From Clostridia bacterium (GTDB lineage: Bacteria; Bacillota; Clostridia; Saccharofermentanales; Saccharofermentanaceae), in contig JAKSRE010000010.1 in assembly GCA_024403775.1 (NCBI GenBank), positions 20,733 to 84,732 on the forward strand: a stretch of 64,000 bases of DNA, written 5' to 3'. A program made the position numbers and the translations under genes. A model generated the notes under the pieces. It worked only from the letters and a program-made list of their open reading frames with translations. It did not search any database and was not told the origin of the DNA. Shown piece by piece: positions 16,119 through 27,200 of the stretch (position 1 is the stretch's first letter; each line of letters opens with the position of its first letter).

Positions 16119-18914
16119 ATGACAAAAATCACTCTTGATTGGAATGAGTACACAAAGACTGCGATTGAACTTGCTGAAGAGGGTTCTGTACTTCTTAAAA
16201 ATGATGACGCAGCACTCCCAATCGCGCGAGGCGAGGAAGTGGCACTTTTCGGAAGAATGCAGAGCCACTACTATAAGAGCGGCACAGGCTCTGGTGGAAT
16301 GGTAAATGTTCAGCATGTTACTACCATTCGTGAGGCAATCGACGAAGATTCTGATATCTCTTATAACAAGGAATTAGCGCAGATTTATGATGACTGGGCT
16401 ACAGATAATCCTATTGATCTTGGTGTAGGCTGGGGTGCTGAACCATGGTCACAAAAAGAGATGCCTGTTGATGAGACGCTTATAAAGAAGTTTGCAGCAA
16501 TTAATAATACTGCTATTGTTGTAATTGGAAGAACTGCTGGCGAAGATAATGATAATAGTGACAGTGAAGGCGCTTATCAGTTGTCCAAGGAAGAAGATGA
16601 GCTTATAAGACTTGTGTCTGAGAATTTTAGTAAGAGTGTAATTCTCCTCAATGTCGGTGGCATCATCGATATGAGTTTTGTCACAAGATATAATCCAAGC
16701 AGTGTTATGTATATCTGGCAGGCCGGCATGGTTGGCGGTATTCCTGCTATTAATCTGATTACTGGTAAGGCAACACCATCTGGTCGTCTTACTGATACTA
16801 TCCCTCTTAATCTCTATAATCATCCTGGATACTATAATTTTGGTACAAAGGACGAGTATAAGGATCACTATGAAGAGGATTTGTTTGTTGGATATCGTTA
16901 CTTTGAAACATTTGACCGCGTAAAGGTTCGTTATCCATTCGGTTATGGACTTTCATATACACTTTTCGAGTGTGAGGCAGTTGAGTTTAAGGCAGATACT
17001 CTTGGTGTTACTGCAAAGATTCGCGTTAGAAATATCGGTAACTACAAGGGTAAGCATTCTGTTTTGATGTATGCGCACGCACCAGAGGGTGTTATTTCTA
17101 AGCCAGAGAAAGTACTCTGTGCTTATGGCAAGACAAAGGAGCTTTTTCCAGGCGAGGAAGATATAGTTGTTCTCAAGGCTAAGGCAAGAGATTATTCTTC
17201 TTATGATGACGACAACCGTCTTGGACTAGGTACAGGATTCGTTCTCGAAAATGGACTCTATACCTTCTCCATCTCACAAAATAATGATGATAAGAACATT
17301 GACCTGGTTACATACTTTAACGATGTTATGGTTGAGCCAGTGGAGTCAGCACTTCGTCCTGTTGAGTCACTCCAGCGCATGATAATTGGCAAGGATGGAC
17401 ACGAGGACTTTGAGATTGCTCCAATGCGTCAGGTTGAGCACGTTGATAAGTGCCTTGATGGTCTCAAGGAGATCCCACAGACTGGTGACAAGGGCATCAA
17501 GCTTATCGATGTTAAGAATGGCAAAAATACAATGGATGAATTCATTGCCCAGATTGATGATGAGGAGCTCTGCCTTATCATAAGAGGTGAGGGAATGGGT
17601 TCTCCTAAGGTTACAATCGGAACCGCAGGTGCTTTTGGCGGAGTTGCCAAGAAGCTTAACGAGATGGGTGTTCCAGCACTCTGCTGCTCTGATGGTCCTT
17701 CAGGTATGAGAATTGACAGTGGCAAGAAGGCTTTTGCTCTGCCAAACGGTACTCTCATTGCCGCAAGTTTTAATAATGAACTCGTTACCAAGTTATTCGA
17801 CTTCTTCGGTAAGGAGATGCTCAGTAATAAGATTGATACAATCCTTGGTCCTGGTATTAATATTCACAGATATCCACTTAATGGACGTAACTTCGAGTAT
17901 TTCTCAGAGGATCCTTATCTTACAGGTCATATGGCTTGTGCTCAGATTGAAGGTCTTGAGAAGAATGGCGTAACTGCTACAATTAAGCATTTCGCTCTTA
18001 ATAACCGTGAATTCAGAAGACGTCATTCAGATTCTGTTGTATCAGAGAGAGCATTAAGAGAAGTATTCCTTCGTGCATTTGAGATTGCAGTTCGTGAGGG
18101 CGGTGCCAGATCAATCATGACATGCTATAACAAGATTAATGGTACTTATGGTGCTGGTAACTATGAGCTTAATACCAAGATTCTTCGTGAGCAGTGGGGC
18201 TATACAGGTATCGTAATGTCAGACTGGTGGGCATTTATTAATGAGGTTCCTACACAGAATTTCTTTGTTGATGATCATGCAATGATGGCAAGAGCTCAAA
18301 ATGATCTCTATATGGTTTGCTCAAGTGTTGAGCGTGAATTTATTGATGAGGCAGATACATATAAGTATCTTAAGGAAGGCGATGGAAGCCACATTACACG
18401 TGCTGAGCTCCAGCGTAATGCCAAAAATATCCTGAATTTTGCCATGAATACACCAGCAATGGGCAGAATGAATGGTGAAGAAATCGAAGTTGAGCACATC
18501 AATTGCCCATTTGCAGATGAGAATAAGGCTCTCGAGGTTGATACATATTATAAGATCTCTGGCGAGGAGACAGTTATCAAGTTTGAGCGTGATTCAAGCG
18601 ATGGTCTTCCAATTGCTTTCGGTATCTCAAGCGAGCGTCCAGGCTTCTATGATGTTACTTTCGAGGCAACATCTGACCTTAATCCACTTGCTCAGATTCC
18701 AATGACAATCTACTATTCAAGTATTCCAATCAAGGTTATTACTTGGAATGGAACAAATGGTGAGGTTGCTTCAAAAACTGTTGATGCAAGATTAGCTACA
18801 CGCCACTCAGTTTTAAGACTTGTCTTCGGAGGCAAGGGTGTATCTATTAAGAGCATGACCATTAAGTATCACTGCTCTCTTGAGGAAGCAAAAGATCTTG
18901 GACTTATGTTCTGA
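16119..18914 (+). CDS. GH3 beta-glucosidase with permuted domain order
   Basis: 931 residues; ATGAGGTAAATTT precedes the ATG. Domain order is the reverse of most GH3 enzymes. The (alpha/beta)6 GH3 C-terminal domain comes first (residues ~10-260, with VVIGRTAGEDNDNSD and WQAGMVGGIPAINLI), then the fibronectin-like domain (~275-420). The TIM-barrel catalytic domain follows (~500-780) with CCSDGPSGMRID, KHFALNNREFRRR and the nucleophile D702 in VMSDWW. The same order is known for beta-glucosidases of Ruminococcus albus and Butyrivibrio. There is no signal peptide, so the enzyme is cytoplasmic and likely hydrolyses imported cello-oligosaccharides or glucosides. It is followed by its own terminator. 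Confidence 0.92.
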   Translation: MTKITLDWNEYTKTAIELAEEGSVLLKNDDAALPIARGEEVALFGRMQSHYYKSGTGSGGMVNVQHVTTIREAIDEDSDISYNKELAQIYDDWATDNPIDLGVGWGAEPWSQKEMPVDETLIKKFAAINNTAIVVIGRTAGEDNDNSDSEGAYQLSKEEDELIRLVSENFSKSVILLNVGGIIDMSFVTRYNPSSVMYIWQAGMVGGIPAINLITGKATPSGRLTDTIPLNLYNHPGYYNFGTKDEYKDHYEEDLFVGYRYFETFDRVKVRYPFGYGLSYTLFECEAVEFKADTLGVTAKIRVRNIGNYKGKHSVLMYAHAPEGVISKPEKVLCAYGKTKELFPGEEDIVVLKAKARDYSSYDDDNRLGLGTGFVLENGLYTFSISQNNDDKNIDLVTYFNDVMVEPVESALRPVESLQRMIIGKDGHEDFEIAPMRQVEHVDKCLDGLKEIPQTGDKGIKLIDVKNGKNTMDEFIAQIDDEELCLIIRGEGMGSPKVTIGTAGAFGGVAKKLNEMGVPALCCSDGPSGMRIDSGKKAFALPNGTLIAASFNNELVTKLFDFFGKEMLSNKIDTILGPGINIHRYPLNGRNFEYFSEDPYLTGHMACAQIEGLEKNGVTATIKHFALNNREFRRRHSDSVVSERALREVFLRAFEIAVREGGARSIMTCYNKINGTYGAGNYELNTKILREQWGYTGIVMSDWWAFINEVPTQNFFVDDHAMMARAQNDLYMVCSSVEREFIDEADTYKYLKEGDGSHITRAELQRNAKNILNFAMNTPAMGRMNGEEIEVEHINCPFADENKALEVDTYYKISGEETVIKFERDSSDGLPIAFGISSERPGFYDVTFEATSDLNPLAQIPMTIYYSSIPIKVITWNGTNGEVASKTVDARLATRHSVLRLVFGGKGVSIKSMTIKYHCSLEEAKDLGLMF

Positions 18915-18954
18915 TTCTATTATTAGGAATGTGATTTATAAGCTACAAACCAGG

Positions 18955-18987
18955 CCAGGGATGTCTTTAAGGTATCCCTGGTTTTTT
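18955..18987 (+). terminator. terminator of the GH3 gene
   Basis: CCAGGGAT/ATCCCTGG 8-bp perfect stem, loop of 11 nt, then TTTTTT. It lies 41 bp after the stop. Confidence 0.85.
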
Positions 18988-19153
18988 AGTGCTATAATAA
19001 ATCTAGTTTGTTTAGGGTCGGTTTTCACCGATGCGGATACCTATGACGATGTGCTCAAGGATTCGGAGAAGTCCTTTAGCTATCTGAATTCTCTTTGCGA
19101 AAAGTAGAATTGTATTAAAAAAACACACAAACTATCTAATCGGAGGCGTAAAA

Positions 19154-19525
19154 ATGATCAAGGGACTTCATCACATCAGTATTAAATGTGTTACTTCAGA
19201 GGACTATGAGAGGACACTTGATTTTTATCTACATATTCTTGGTCTTAAGATATATAGAAAGTGGAGTGAAGGTGTGCTTATAGACCTTGGCAGCGGCTAT
19301 CTGGAGATATTTAATAATGGCCAGGAATGTCTTCCTCAGGGTGTAATAAGACACGTGGCACTTGAGGTTGACGATGTTGATGCCATGGCTAAGAAGGTAA
19401 GTGATGCAGGCTATGAGATCTTCATGGGACCAAAAGATATTTGTTTTCCATCAGAGCCACCATTTAAAGCACGAGTTGCTTTCTGTAAAGGCCCGATGGG
19501 TGAGGATGTCGAGTTTATTAAGTAA
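19154..19525 (+). CDS. VOC-family (glyoxalase/dioxygenase-like) protein
   Basis: 123 residues; CGGAGGCG ribosome site. It has two beta-alpha-beta-beta-beta modules typical of the vicinal oxygen chelate fold: GLHHISIKCVT...TLDFYLHILGLK at the N-terminus (metal-ligand His at ~6) and HVALEVDDVDAMAKKV (~73) in the second half, with a terminal E in PMGEDVEF. Metal ligands appear to be kept, so it may be a lyase, isomerase or resistance-type protein; the substrate is unknown. It is cytoplasmic and stands alone between two short intergenic spaces. Confidence 0.85.
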   Translation: MIKGLHHISIKCVTSEDYERTLDFYLHILGLKIYRKWSEGVLIDLGSGYLEIFNNGQECLPQGVIRHVALEVDDVDAMAKKVSDAGYEIFMGPKDICFPSEPPFKARVAFCKGPMGEDVEFIK

Positions 19526-19684
19526 TCGCTCATTATTATAATCATCTAATTCGATTTATAAAGAAGCATTTTATTAGATTACTCCTAAGCTAGTAGATGA
19601 TCAGGCACTTGAGGCTTACAATTTGAATAAGTGATTTTTTACAGTGATATAATATCTTCTAGATTAACCTAGGAGATATTTTTT

Positions 19685-20311
19685 ATGAATAATGATGCTA
19701 CAAATGATCAGCTTGAACTTTTGATGAAGGAGAATGAGCGCTTAAGAAAGCAGCTTGAATTCTCTCTGGAAATAGATAAAGAGAAGACAATATTCAGACA
19801 GACACATTTATCTAATCATGGCCGTAATGAGAATGATTCCGAGCATGCATGGCATATGGCTATAATGGCTTATATTCTTCGTGAATATTCCAATAAAGAA
19901 ATAGATATAGCGAAGGTAATGCTCATGTGTCTTATTCACGATGTAGTTGAGATTGATGCTGGCGACACATATGCTTACGATCCTGAAGGCCTAAAAACTC
20001 AAAAAGAGAGAGAAGAGAAAGCCAAGAACAGGATTTTCGGGATGCTTCCAGAGGATCAGAAGAATGAACTTATATCTATTTGGGAAGAGTTTGAAGAATA
20101 TGAGACAGCTGAATCCAAATTCGCACACTGTATGGATAATGTTCAGCCTCTCCTTCTTAATAACAGTAATGATGGCATGGACTGGGTGGAGCATGATGTA
20201 AATGAATTACAGGTTCGAGGCCGTCAGGGCAAAAACATTGAAGGGTCAAGGATGCTCTATAAGTTAACTGATGCGATTATAAAGAGACATGTTGATAAAG
20301 GTCATCTTTGA
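19685..20311 (+). CDS. HD-domain hydrolase (YfbR/HDDC2-like)
   Basis: 208 residues; TAGGAGATATTTTTT precedes the ATG. A short coiled-coil start (LLMKENERLRKQLEF) is followed by an HD domain: SEHAWHMA (~57), MCLIHDVVEIDAGD (HD at ~81) and a later FAHCMDNVQPLL. This arrangement matches small HD proteins acting as 5'-deoxynucleotidases or related phosphohydrolases. The length and metal-ligand order fit the family; the substrate is inferred only. TATAAT at 19648-19653 upstream is a plausible -10. The next gene starts 133 bp later. Confidence 0.8.
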   Translation: MNNDATNDQLELLMKENERLRKQLEFSLEIDKEKTIFRQTHLSNHGRNENDSEHAWHMAIMAYILREYSNKEIDIAKVMLMCLIHDVVEIDAGDTYAYDPEGLKTQKEREEKAKNRIFGMLPEDQKNELISIWEEFEEYETAESKFAHCMDNVQPLLLNNSNDGMDWVEHDVNELQVRGRQGKNIEGSRMLYKLTDAIIKRHVDKGHL

Positions 20312-20444
20312 TATGAAATTGTAAAGCATTTGAATATTTATTTTTCTCGAAAACAATGTATAATCAAACTGGATTGATAGTTGTATGTATATATTTGCTA
20401 TTATCCTATGGAGTATAAAGATAATTAAAGAATGGAGAGAAAAA

Positions 20445-22706
20445 ATGAATTTCAAAAAGGTTATGGCATCTGGTCTGGTATGTGCCACTCTTGTAGGTAG
20501 TATCGGATTACCTGATTTTGTTTTGAAGCAGGATGTTTTTGCTTCCACTGTTTCAATTAATTATTCAGCTGATGCTGCTGGAATTGATGGAATTAAAGCA
20601 TTCGTAACACGTATGTATGACGTTTGTCTTGGCCGTAAACCTGATGAGCAGGGCCTTAATGGCTGGACTAATCAGTTGGTGAATAAGGAAGCAACAGGCT
20701 GTTCTGTGGCTTATGGCTTTGTATTCAGCCCGGAATTTGTTGGTAAGAATCCTAGTAACAAAGATTTTGTTAATTATATGTATGCTGCTTTCTTCGGTCG
20801 AGAAGCTGATCAGGGTGGACTTAATTACTGGGTAGACTTCCTTAATAAGGGTGCCAGTAAAGAAGAGGTGTTTGCAGGTTTTGCGAACTCTCAGGAGTTT
20901 AGTAATCTCTGTAAAAAATATAATGTAGTTAAGGGATATTATGTTCAGGGACAGAATGCTAATAACACTGCCAAAGTAAATCTTTTTGTAGACAGACTTT
21001 ATAGCATTATTCTTAACAGAGAATGTGATGAAGGCGGTATGGCAGGCTGGACTGAGAAGCTTCTTAAAAATGAACAGACAGGATGTTCTGTAGCATATGG
21101 CTTTGTATTCAGCCCAGAATTTCTTAATAGACATGCTTGTAATAACTGCTATGTAGAAGCACTTTATAAAGCTTTCCTGGGCCGTGCTTCTGATGAAGGT
21201 GGTAAAAAAGCCTGGGTAGATAAACTTAACCAGGGTTCAACAAGAGAAAGTGTATTCTCTGGATTTGCAGGTTCAGCAGAATTTGCTGCTATCTGTTCTG
21301 ATTATGGTATTCAGCCAGGAAACCTTAATGGCGTAAATGGTTCTACATATGCTGATGGAGAAAAGTGCACTATTTGTGGTGGTTCTTCAAATGGTGGATC
21401 TACGGGTGGTGGATCTACAGGTGGTGGAACTAATCCAACAACAGCTCCAGTAACTTCAGACAGGGATGGACTTGTAGAGATAAATGGTGACTGGTATTAC
21501 TACGAGAGAGGTAAGATGTGTCACGGTTTTGTTCAGGTTAAGGACGATAGTGGCAAGGTTTCAACTTACTATTTTGATGACACTACAGGTAAGGCATTTA
21601 AGGGCTGGCATGAAATAGAAGGAAAGAAATACTATTTCTTGGATTCAGGAATTATTGCTGAAGGCTTTTGTAAAATTGGAAATAATACATATTATTTCAA
21701 TCCTATTTATGGCGTAATGCGTACAGGCTTCCTATATCTTGATGATGAAACATATTTCTTTGATAGAGAGACTGGTATCATGCAAACCGGCTGGCAGGAG
21801 ATAAAATACGATCAGGATGAGAAGGTGTATGTTTATTATTTCCTATCTTCAGGTAAGGCCGCTACTGGTTTTCAGACAATAGATGGAAAGAAATACCATT
21901 TCTCCGATGGTGGAATTCTTAATACAGGATGGATATATGCTGGCGAGAGTTATGATATTACATACTATGCCGATGAGAAAGGTGTTATACAGACTGGCTG
22001 GGTTGAGATCAAAAACAAATATTCTAATAGTAATGAGAAGTTCTATTTCGACTCTGAAGGAGTAATGCTTACAGGTTGGAAAAAAATAGATAATAAGTGG
22101 TATCACTTTAAGTCTTCTGGCGTTATGGAAACAGGTTGGATACTCTATAATGGTGCTGATTTCTATCTTGGTACAGATGGTATAATGCAAACTGGCTGGG
22201 TAGAAACAACAAGATATGGTAAAACAGCAACTTACTATTTTATTACTTCATCCGATAACAAGCCAGAAGACGAAGGTAAGCTGGCAAAGGGCTGGGTTAA
22301 GGTCAATAATAAAGACTGGTATTATTTTAACAGTGGTATTATGCTCACTGGTTGGAGACTAATAGATGGTGATTACTATTGGTTTGGTGATGACGGTATC
22401 TGTAAAACAGGTTGGCAGAAATGTAATGATGACTATGGAAATAAGTTCTGGTCTTACTTTAATTCAAATGGTACTGCTATTACTGAAGATTGGTTGAAAG
22501 ATAATAATAAGTGGTACTATTTTACTAATCAGGGTGTAATGGTTACTGGTAGAAATAAAATTGAATATAATGGTCAAATGTGTGAATTCTATTTCTATAA
22601 AGCAGAAGATAAGGGAGTATATCCTGGTGCTTCAGAAGGTGCTATGGCAGTTAATGTTACAATCGACGGAAGGACCTATGGTTCTAATGGCGTGAGAACA
22701 AATTAA
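20445..22706 (+). CDS. DUF4214 / CW-repeat cell-wall-binding protein
   Basis: 753 residues from the ATG preceded by AATGGAGAGAAAAA; an upstream in-frame ATG at 20385 would put ~20 extra residues before the signal peptide and has no ribosome site. Signal peptide ~1-34 (cleaved near VFAST). Two DUF4214 pairs span ~48-290 (GFVFSPEF, AAFFGREAD-x-GGLNYW). A CTICGG motif and a Gly/Ser/Thr linker (~315-345) follow. Then come about 17 CW-type repeats of the T-G-W-x-x-I-D-G-K-x-Y-Y-F form to ~720, and a closing MAVNVTIDGRTYGSNG shared with the 48292 and 52527 proteins. CW repeats bind choline-substituted or other wall polymers, so the protein probably coats the surface with DUF4214 facing outward (inference). 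TATAAT at 20359 is a likely -10. Confidence 0.88.
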   Translation: MNFKKVMASGLVCATLVGSIGLPDFVLKQDVFASTVSINYSADAAGIDGIKAFVTRMYDVCLGRKPDEQGLNGWTNQLVNKEATGCSVAYGFVFSPEFVGKNPSNKDFVNYMYAAFFGREADQGGLNYWVDFLNKGASKEEVFAGFANSQEFSNLCKKYNVVKGYYVQGQNANNTAKVNLFVDRLYSIILNRECDEGGMAGWTEKLLKNEQTGCSVAYGFVFSPEFLNRHACNNCYVEALYKAFLGRASDEGGKKAWVDKLNQGSTRESVFSGFAGSAEFAAICSDYGIQPGNLNGVNGSTYADGEKCTICGGSSNGGSTGGGSTGGGTNPTTAPVTSDRDGLVEINGDWYYYERGKMCHGFVQVKDDSGKVSTYYFDDTTGKAFKGWHEIEGKKYYFLDSGIIAEGFCKIGNNTYYFNPIYGVMRTGFLYLDDETYFFDRETGIMQTGWQEIKYDQDEKVYVYYFLSSGKAATGFQTIDGKKYHFSDGGILNTGWIYAGESYDITYYADEKGVIQTGWVEIKNKYSNSNEKFYFDSEGVMLTGWKKIDNKWYHFKSSGVMETGWILYNGADFYLGTDGIMQTGWVETTRYGKTATYYFITSSDNKPEDEGKLAKGWVKVNNKDWYYFNSGIMLTGWRLIDGDYYWFGDDGICKTGWQKCNDDYGNKFWSYFNSNGTAITEDWLKDNNKWYYFTNQGVMVTGRNKIEYNGQMCEFYFYKAEDKGVYPGASEGAMAVNVTIDGRTYGSNGVRTN

Positions 22707-22723
22707 TTGATAAGATTAAGTGA

Positions 22724-22756
22724 GAGCCTGGTCATGTAGTGACCAGGCTCTTTTTA
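22724..22756 (+). terminator. terminator after the 20445 gene
   Basis: Perfect 11-bp stem GAGCCTGGTCA/TGACCAGGCTC, TGTAG loop, then TTTTTATC. Confidence 0.92.
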
Positions 22757-22842
22757 TCATAAATCTATCTTCTGTCCATTTATTTTCACAGCAAAAAAAT
22801 AGAATAGGTATAACTAATAAAATATCTAATGGAGGTCAGCTT

Positions 22843-24069
22843 ATGAGAGCACTAATATGTGACATGTGCAGCAGCAATAATATGGTTAAGCAGGATGGCC
22901 TCTTTGTGTGTCAGAGTTGTGGAACCAAGTATTCTGTAGAAGAAGCAAGAAGAATGATGTTTGACGGACCAATTGAGATTGAGGGCAGCGTCAAGCTCGA
23001 CAGAACAGAAGAGTTTGAGAATCTGGCGCAATTGGCACGAGAGAGTTTTGTTGATTGCCTTTTCGAAAATGCGCTGCAAAACAGCAGAGATGCCCTGATA
23101 ATATTTGCTGATGATCTGGAGATGACGGTTATACAGTTTCTGGCTCGATTTGCTAATGAGGGTTATTTTGAAGAGATTCCTCTTTATTGTAAAAATGGAA
23201 TTGTAAGGATTAATTTGATTTATGACAAGCTCGAAGCTTCATTTGATGACAGGCGAGATTTATTAGTGAGAATTAAAAAATATGGAAACATTGTATGCAA
23301 CTACAAGGTTGCTATTTGTAATGCTGCCATAGAAGAATTTAAAACTCAGAAATACGATTATAACGACAGAATGATGAAAGAGGCACGACAGGAACTGTTT
23401 TTCTGTAAAGCTGGTACTTCTGATGAGAGAAGAGCCAAGGCCAGGATAAAGCAACTGGAGAAAATTATATCGCACAATGAAGATATACAATTTAGGATTA
23501 ATAAGGCCTTGGATTTGCGAAGTTCTATTGAAGATTTCAGAAGAAGTATAATACGCTGTGTTGATTTAAAGCTTAAGGCATTAGATAGAGAAGAGGAGGC
23601 TTATAAGGCAAGCGTTATCGATGCTTACTGGAATGAACACCCAGCAGAAAAGAATGCGCTTGATACTGAATTATTAGCTCTTAAAATGGAACTTAAAGAG
23701 ATTATCGATGAACTGGTTCAGTTAAAGCGTCGTGCGAGTGCGCTTGATGATATATGTAAGTTGGGTAATACTCCGCTTCAACTTAAGAAGAATGAACTCT
23801 CAAATAAAATATCAAGGATTAATAGAGAGAAGAATAGATTAGGATTTTGTAGATTTATTAAGAAGTCTAAGCTTAATAAAGAGATTAGAAGAATAAATCG
23901 TGAGATTCCAAGTGATGTTGATATTAGTGAAGAGCAGAACATATTGATTAGGAAATATAGAGACGAACTGAAGGACTTAAAGAATAAGATTAATGAACTA
24001 AGTAGTCAGAGAGATGAACTTAACGGAAGAATTCTTATAATCCAAAAGGAGTTGAATCTAGAGATATAG
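22843..24069 (+). CDS. zinc-ribbon coiled-coil protein
   Basis: 408 residues from the ATG preceded by TGGAGGTCAGCTT; an open frame reaches back to 22720 but crosses the terminator of the upstream gene. The N-terminus is a four-Cys zinc ribbon (CDMCSSNN, then CQSCGTKYS) of the TFIIB/double-zinc-ribbon type common in Firmicutes hypothetical proteins. It is followed by a helical region and then long Lys/Glu-rich coiled coils (~200-408, with LVQLKRRASALDD and repeated INREKNRL/INREIP). There is no signal or membrane segment, so it is cytoplasmic. The function is unknown. It is a non-DUF4214 gene inserted between two CW-repeat genes. Confidence 0.82.
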   Translation: MRALICDMCSSNNMVKQDGLFVCQSCGTKYSVEEARRMMFDGPIEIEGSVKLDRTEEFENLAQLARESFVDCLFENALQNSRDALIIFADDLEMTVIQFLARFANEGYFEEIPLYCKNGIVRINLIYDKLEASFDDRRDLLVRIKKYGNIVCNYKVAICNAAIEEFKTQKYDYNDRMMKEARQELFFCKAGTSDERRAKARIKQLEKIISHNEDIQFRINKALDLRSSIEDFRRSIIRCVDLKLKALDREEEAYKASVIDAYWNEHPAEKNALDTELLALKMELKEIIDELVQLKRRASALDDICKLGNTPLQLKKNELSNKISRINREKNRLGFCRFIKKSKLNKEIRRINREIPSDVDISEEQNILIRKYRDELKDLKNKINELSSQRDELNGRILIIQKELNLEI

Positions 24070-24156
24070 TTAGGTTAAGGAAGAATATTTCTTATAGTGT
24101 TTATCTGATAATGCTGGTCTATGTTACTTTTATTACGGCTTATTTATATATGTTTG

Positions 24157-24205
24157 TTGTGTACTTTGTAAATTCGTTATATAATTTCCTTTGCATGAAA
24201 GTGCA
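24157..24205 (+). promoter_or_regulatory. promoter plus TGCA palindrome leader of the 24234 gene
   Basis: TTGTGT (24157-24162), 17 bp, TATAAT (24180-24185), then TGCAT-GAAA-GTGCA (24192-24205) and the block GGAGTATAAAGAAATGGAGAA leading into the start. The palindrome and block recur upstream of 45928, 52527 and 55389, so the leader is shared by the CW-repeat class. Confidence 0.6.
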
Positions 24206-24233
24206 TGGAGTATAAAGAAATGGAGAACTTAAT

Positions 24234-27200
24234 ATGAACTATAAACGCTTAGTAGCGTCATTTCTGATGGGCGCGACTTTTGTGAGTGGTTTTGGTGCGC
24301 CAGTATTAGGGATAGACTTTGGTGCACTTGATGTATCAGCATCAGTGATTAACTATGCTGACGCTTCATCAAATGTAGATGTAAGTGGAATTAAGGCTTT
24401 CGTAACACGTTTGTATCAGGTATGTCTTAATAGAAATCCAGAAGAAGATGGACTTAATGGCTGGACAAATCAATTAATAAACAGACAGGCAACAGGGTGT
24501 TCTGTAGCTTATGGCTTTATTTTTTCACCTGAATTTATTGGGAAGAATCACAGTAACGAAGATTTTGTAAATTACATGTACGATGCTTTCTTTGGACGTG
24601 AGGCAGATGAAGGTGGATTTAACTATTGGGTAGATTTGTTAAATCAGGGAGCAAGCAAAGAATTTGTATTCTGTGGATTTGCAAATTCGCAGGAGTTCTC
24701 CAATTTGTGTAATAGCTATGGTGTTGTAAGAGGCTTTCATATTGAAGGCTATGACTTTAATCAGGTAGGCAAGGTAAATCTTTTTGTAGATAGACTTTAT
24801 AGAATTGTACTTAATAGAGAGTGCGATGACGACGGAATGGGCGGATGGACATTAAAGCTTTTGTCACATGAGCAGACAGGCTGTGATGTAGCATATGGCT
24901 TTGTATTCTCACCTGAGTTTTTGAATAGACACACATGTGATGACTGTTATGTAGAGATACTTTATAACGCATTCTTGGGAAGAAGTTCAGACGAAGGTGG
25001 TAAGGCATCGTGGGTAGGAAAGCTTACAGAAGGAGCTTCAAGAGAAGAAGTATTTAACGGTTTTGCAGGATCTCTGGAATTTGCAGGAATTTGTGCTGAT
25101 TATGGAATCGAGGCAGGTAGTCTTGGAAGTGGCGCAGGAGTAACACACGCTGAAGGTACATGCACTATTTGTGGACAGGGAAATATTGGTGCTACTCCGA
25201 CAACTGCGCCAAGTAGTGCTCCAACATCAAATTCAACAAGTAATCCGTCAACTAATTCAACACCAACATCAAATCCAACTACTAATCAAGGAGTAACAAA
25301 CACACCTACTTCTGCTCCTTCTGGAAATGGCGCTACAACAACACCAACTCCTACTCCTACAGTTCCAGCTTCACAGCTAAATTCTAAGGATGTAGTGATG
25401 AAAAATGAATATTATGATTTTGATGCTTTGCCAAAAGATACAAGTAGTCTTGATGGTTATGTAGAAATTCAGCATGACGGTGAATTTGAATGGGATTCCT
25501 ATTATTTTGAAAAAGGCCAGATGTTAATGGGTTGGGTTAATATCTATGTAGAAGTAAATGGCGAGAGATATCTCTATGGAAAATTGTATTGTGATTTAAA
25601 TACAGGCCTTGCTTATAAGGATGGTTGGCATGTAATTGATGGAATAAATTACTATTTCGATAAAACGGGATGGCTTGCTATAGGTGTTTGTGAAATCAAT
25701 AATGATTTGTATTGCTTTAACGAAAATGGGTTAATGCAATATGGACTTCATGACAATCATTATTTCGATCTAGAAACAGGAAAAGCTATTAAAGGCTGGA
25801 AAACAGTTGATGGTAAGACATACTATTTTGAATTAAACTATAAACATAAGTATGATATGGTAATAGGTTGGTTTGAAAAAGATAATAAGCATTACTATTT
25901 TGATGATTCTGGCGTATTGCAGTCTGATGGTTGGTTTACAGTAGATGGTAAACGATACTATGCAGGTAACGATGGTGCTTTGATGTTGGGTATCAATGAT
26001 ATTGATGGTGAAATCTATTATCTCTCCTTGGATGGCTTGCAAACAGGTTTCGTTAGTCAGAAATATTATTTTGATCCAAATACAAAAACAGCTGTAAAGG
26101 GATTACAGACAATAGACAACAAACTCTACTACTTTAATGATTCAGGTATCATGCAAAATGGTATTGTTAATGTAAATGGTACGCTTTACTATGTGGATCA
26201 TCTGGGTACAGTACGTAACGGAAGATATAGTATTGATGGAAACAAAACATATTTTATTTGTGTGAATAATATCGTTCAGACAGGCGTTATAAAATATAAC
26301 AACAATATTTATATTGCTAATTCAAGTGGAACATTACAGAGCGGATGGCAGACAGTTAATGGAGATAAATACTATATTCCTGGAGGATCATCCTATGAAG
26401 CTTACACTGGTTTAAATGTGATTGGTGGAACAGTTTATATTTTCGACACGAATACTGCTAAGCTTTGTAAGGGTTGGACTACACAAAATGGTACAAGATA
26501 CTACTGTAATGATAATGGTGTGCCTGTAACTGGAGTACAGACTATAGGTGGCAGAAAGTATTACTTTGATAATAACGGAGAACAAAAGACAGGGCTTATA
26601 ACTATTGGTGGCAGCACATATTACTTTAATGACGATATGAAATATGGCTGGATAAGTCTTGGAAATTATATGTATTACGCTAATACGTCAACAGGTGCAT
26701 TATATAAGAACAGCTTACAGCAGATAAATGGCAAGACTTATTATTTTAGTTCTTCAGGATTTTTACTTACTGGTGAGCAGCAGATAAATAGTAGCTATTA
26801 TTTCTTTGGTAATGATGGTGCTATGCTCACAGGCTGGCAATATGTAAGAAGTGGTTATCACTACTATAATAGTGATGGTAGAAGACAGGGACCAGGCTGG
26901 TTTACTATAGGAAGCACATACTACTACCTTGATTCTAATTCTTATAGACTTACAGGCTGGATACAGGGAAATGATGGATATTGGTATTATTGTGATGAAG
27001 ATAAAGCTGGTGCAATGATTACTAATAGCTGGAAGTATACTGATAATTCATGGTTCTATTTTGATTCACTCGGTATAATGAAGGATAGTGGCTGGTATCA
27101 GGTAGGTGCAGATTGGTATTATTTTGCTAATTATAATGATCCTAAGGGATTTATACATGGTGCTGCTTATAGAAATTGTTGGCTGAGCGATGGTGGATAT

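Noticed and set aside
18880..19107. 75-codon open frame after the GH3 gene, ending DADTYDDVLKDSEKSF...
   Set aside because: It starts inside the GH3 gene and runs through a clear terminator; no ribosome site after the terminator. Possibly a gene remnant, but no family recognised.
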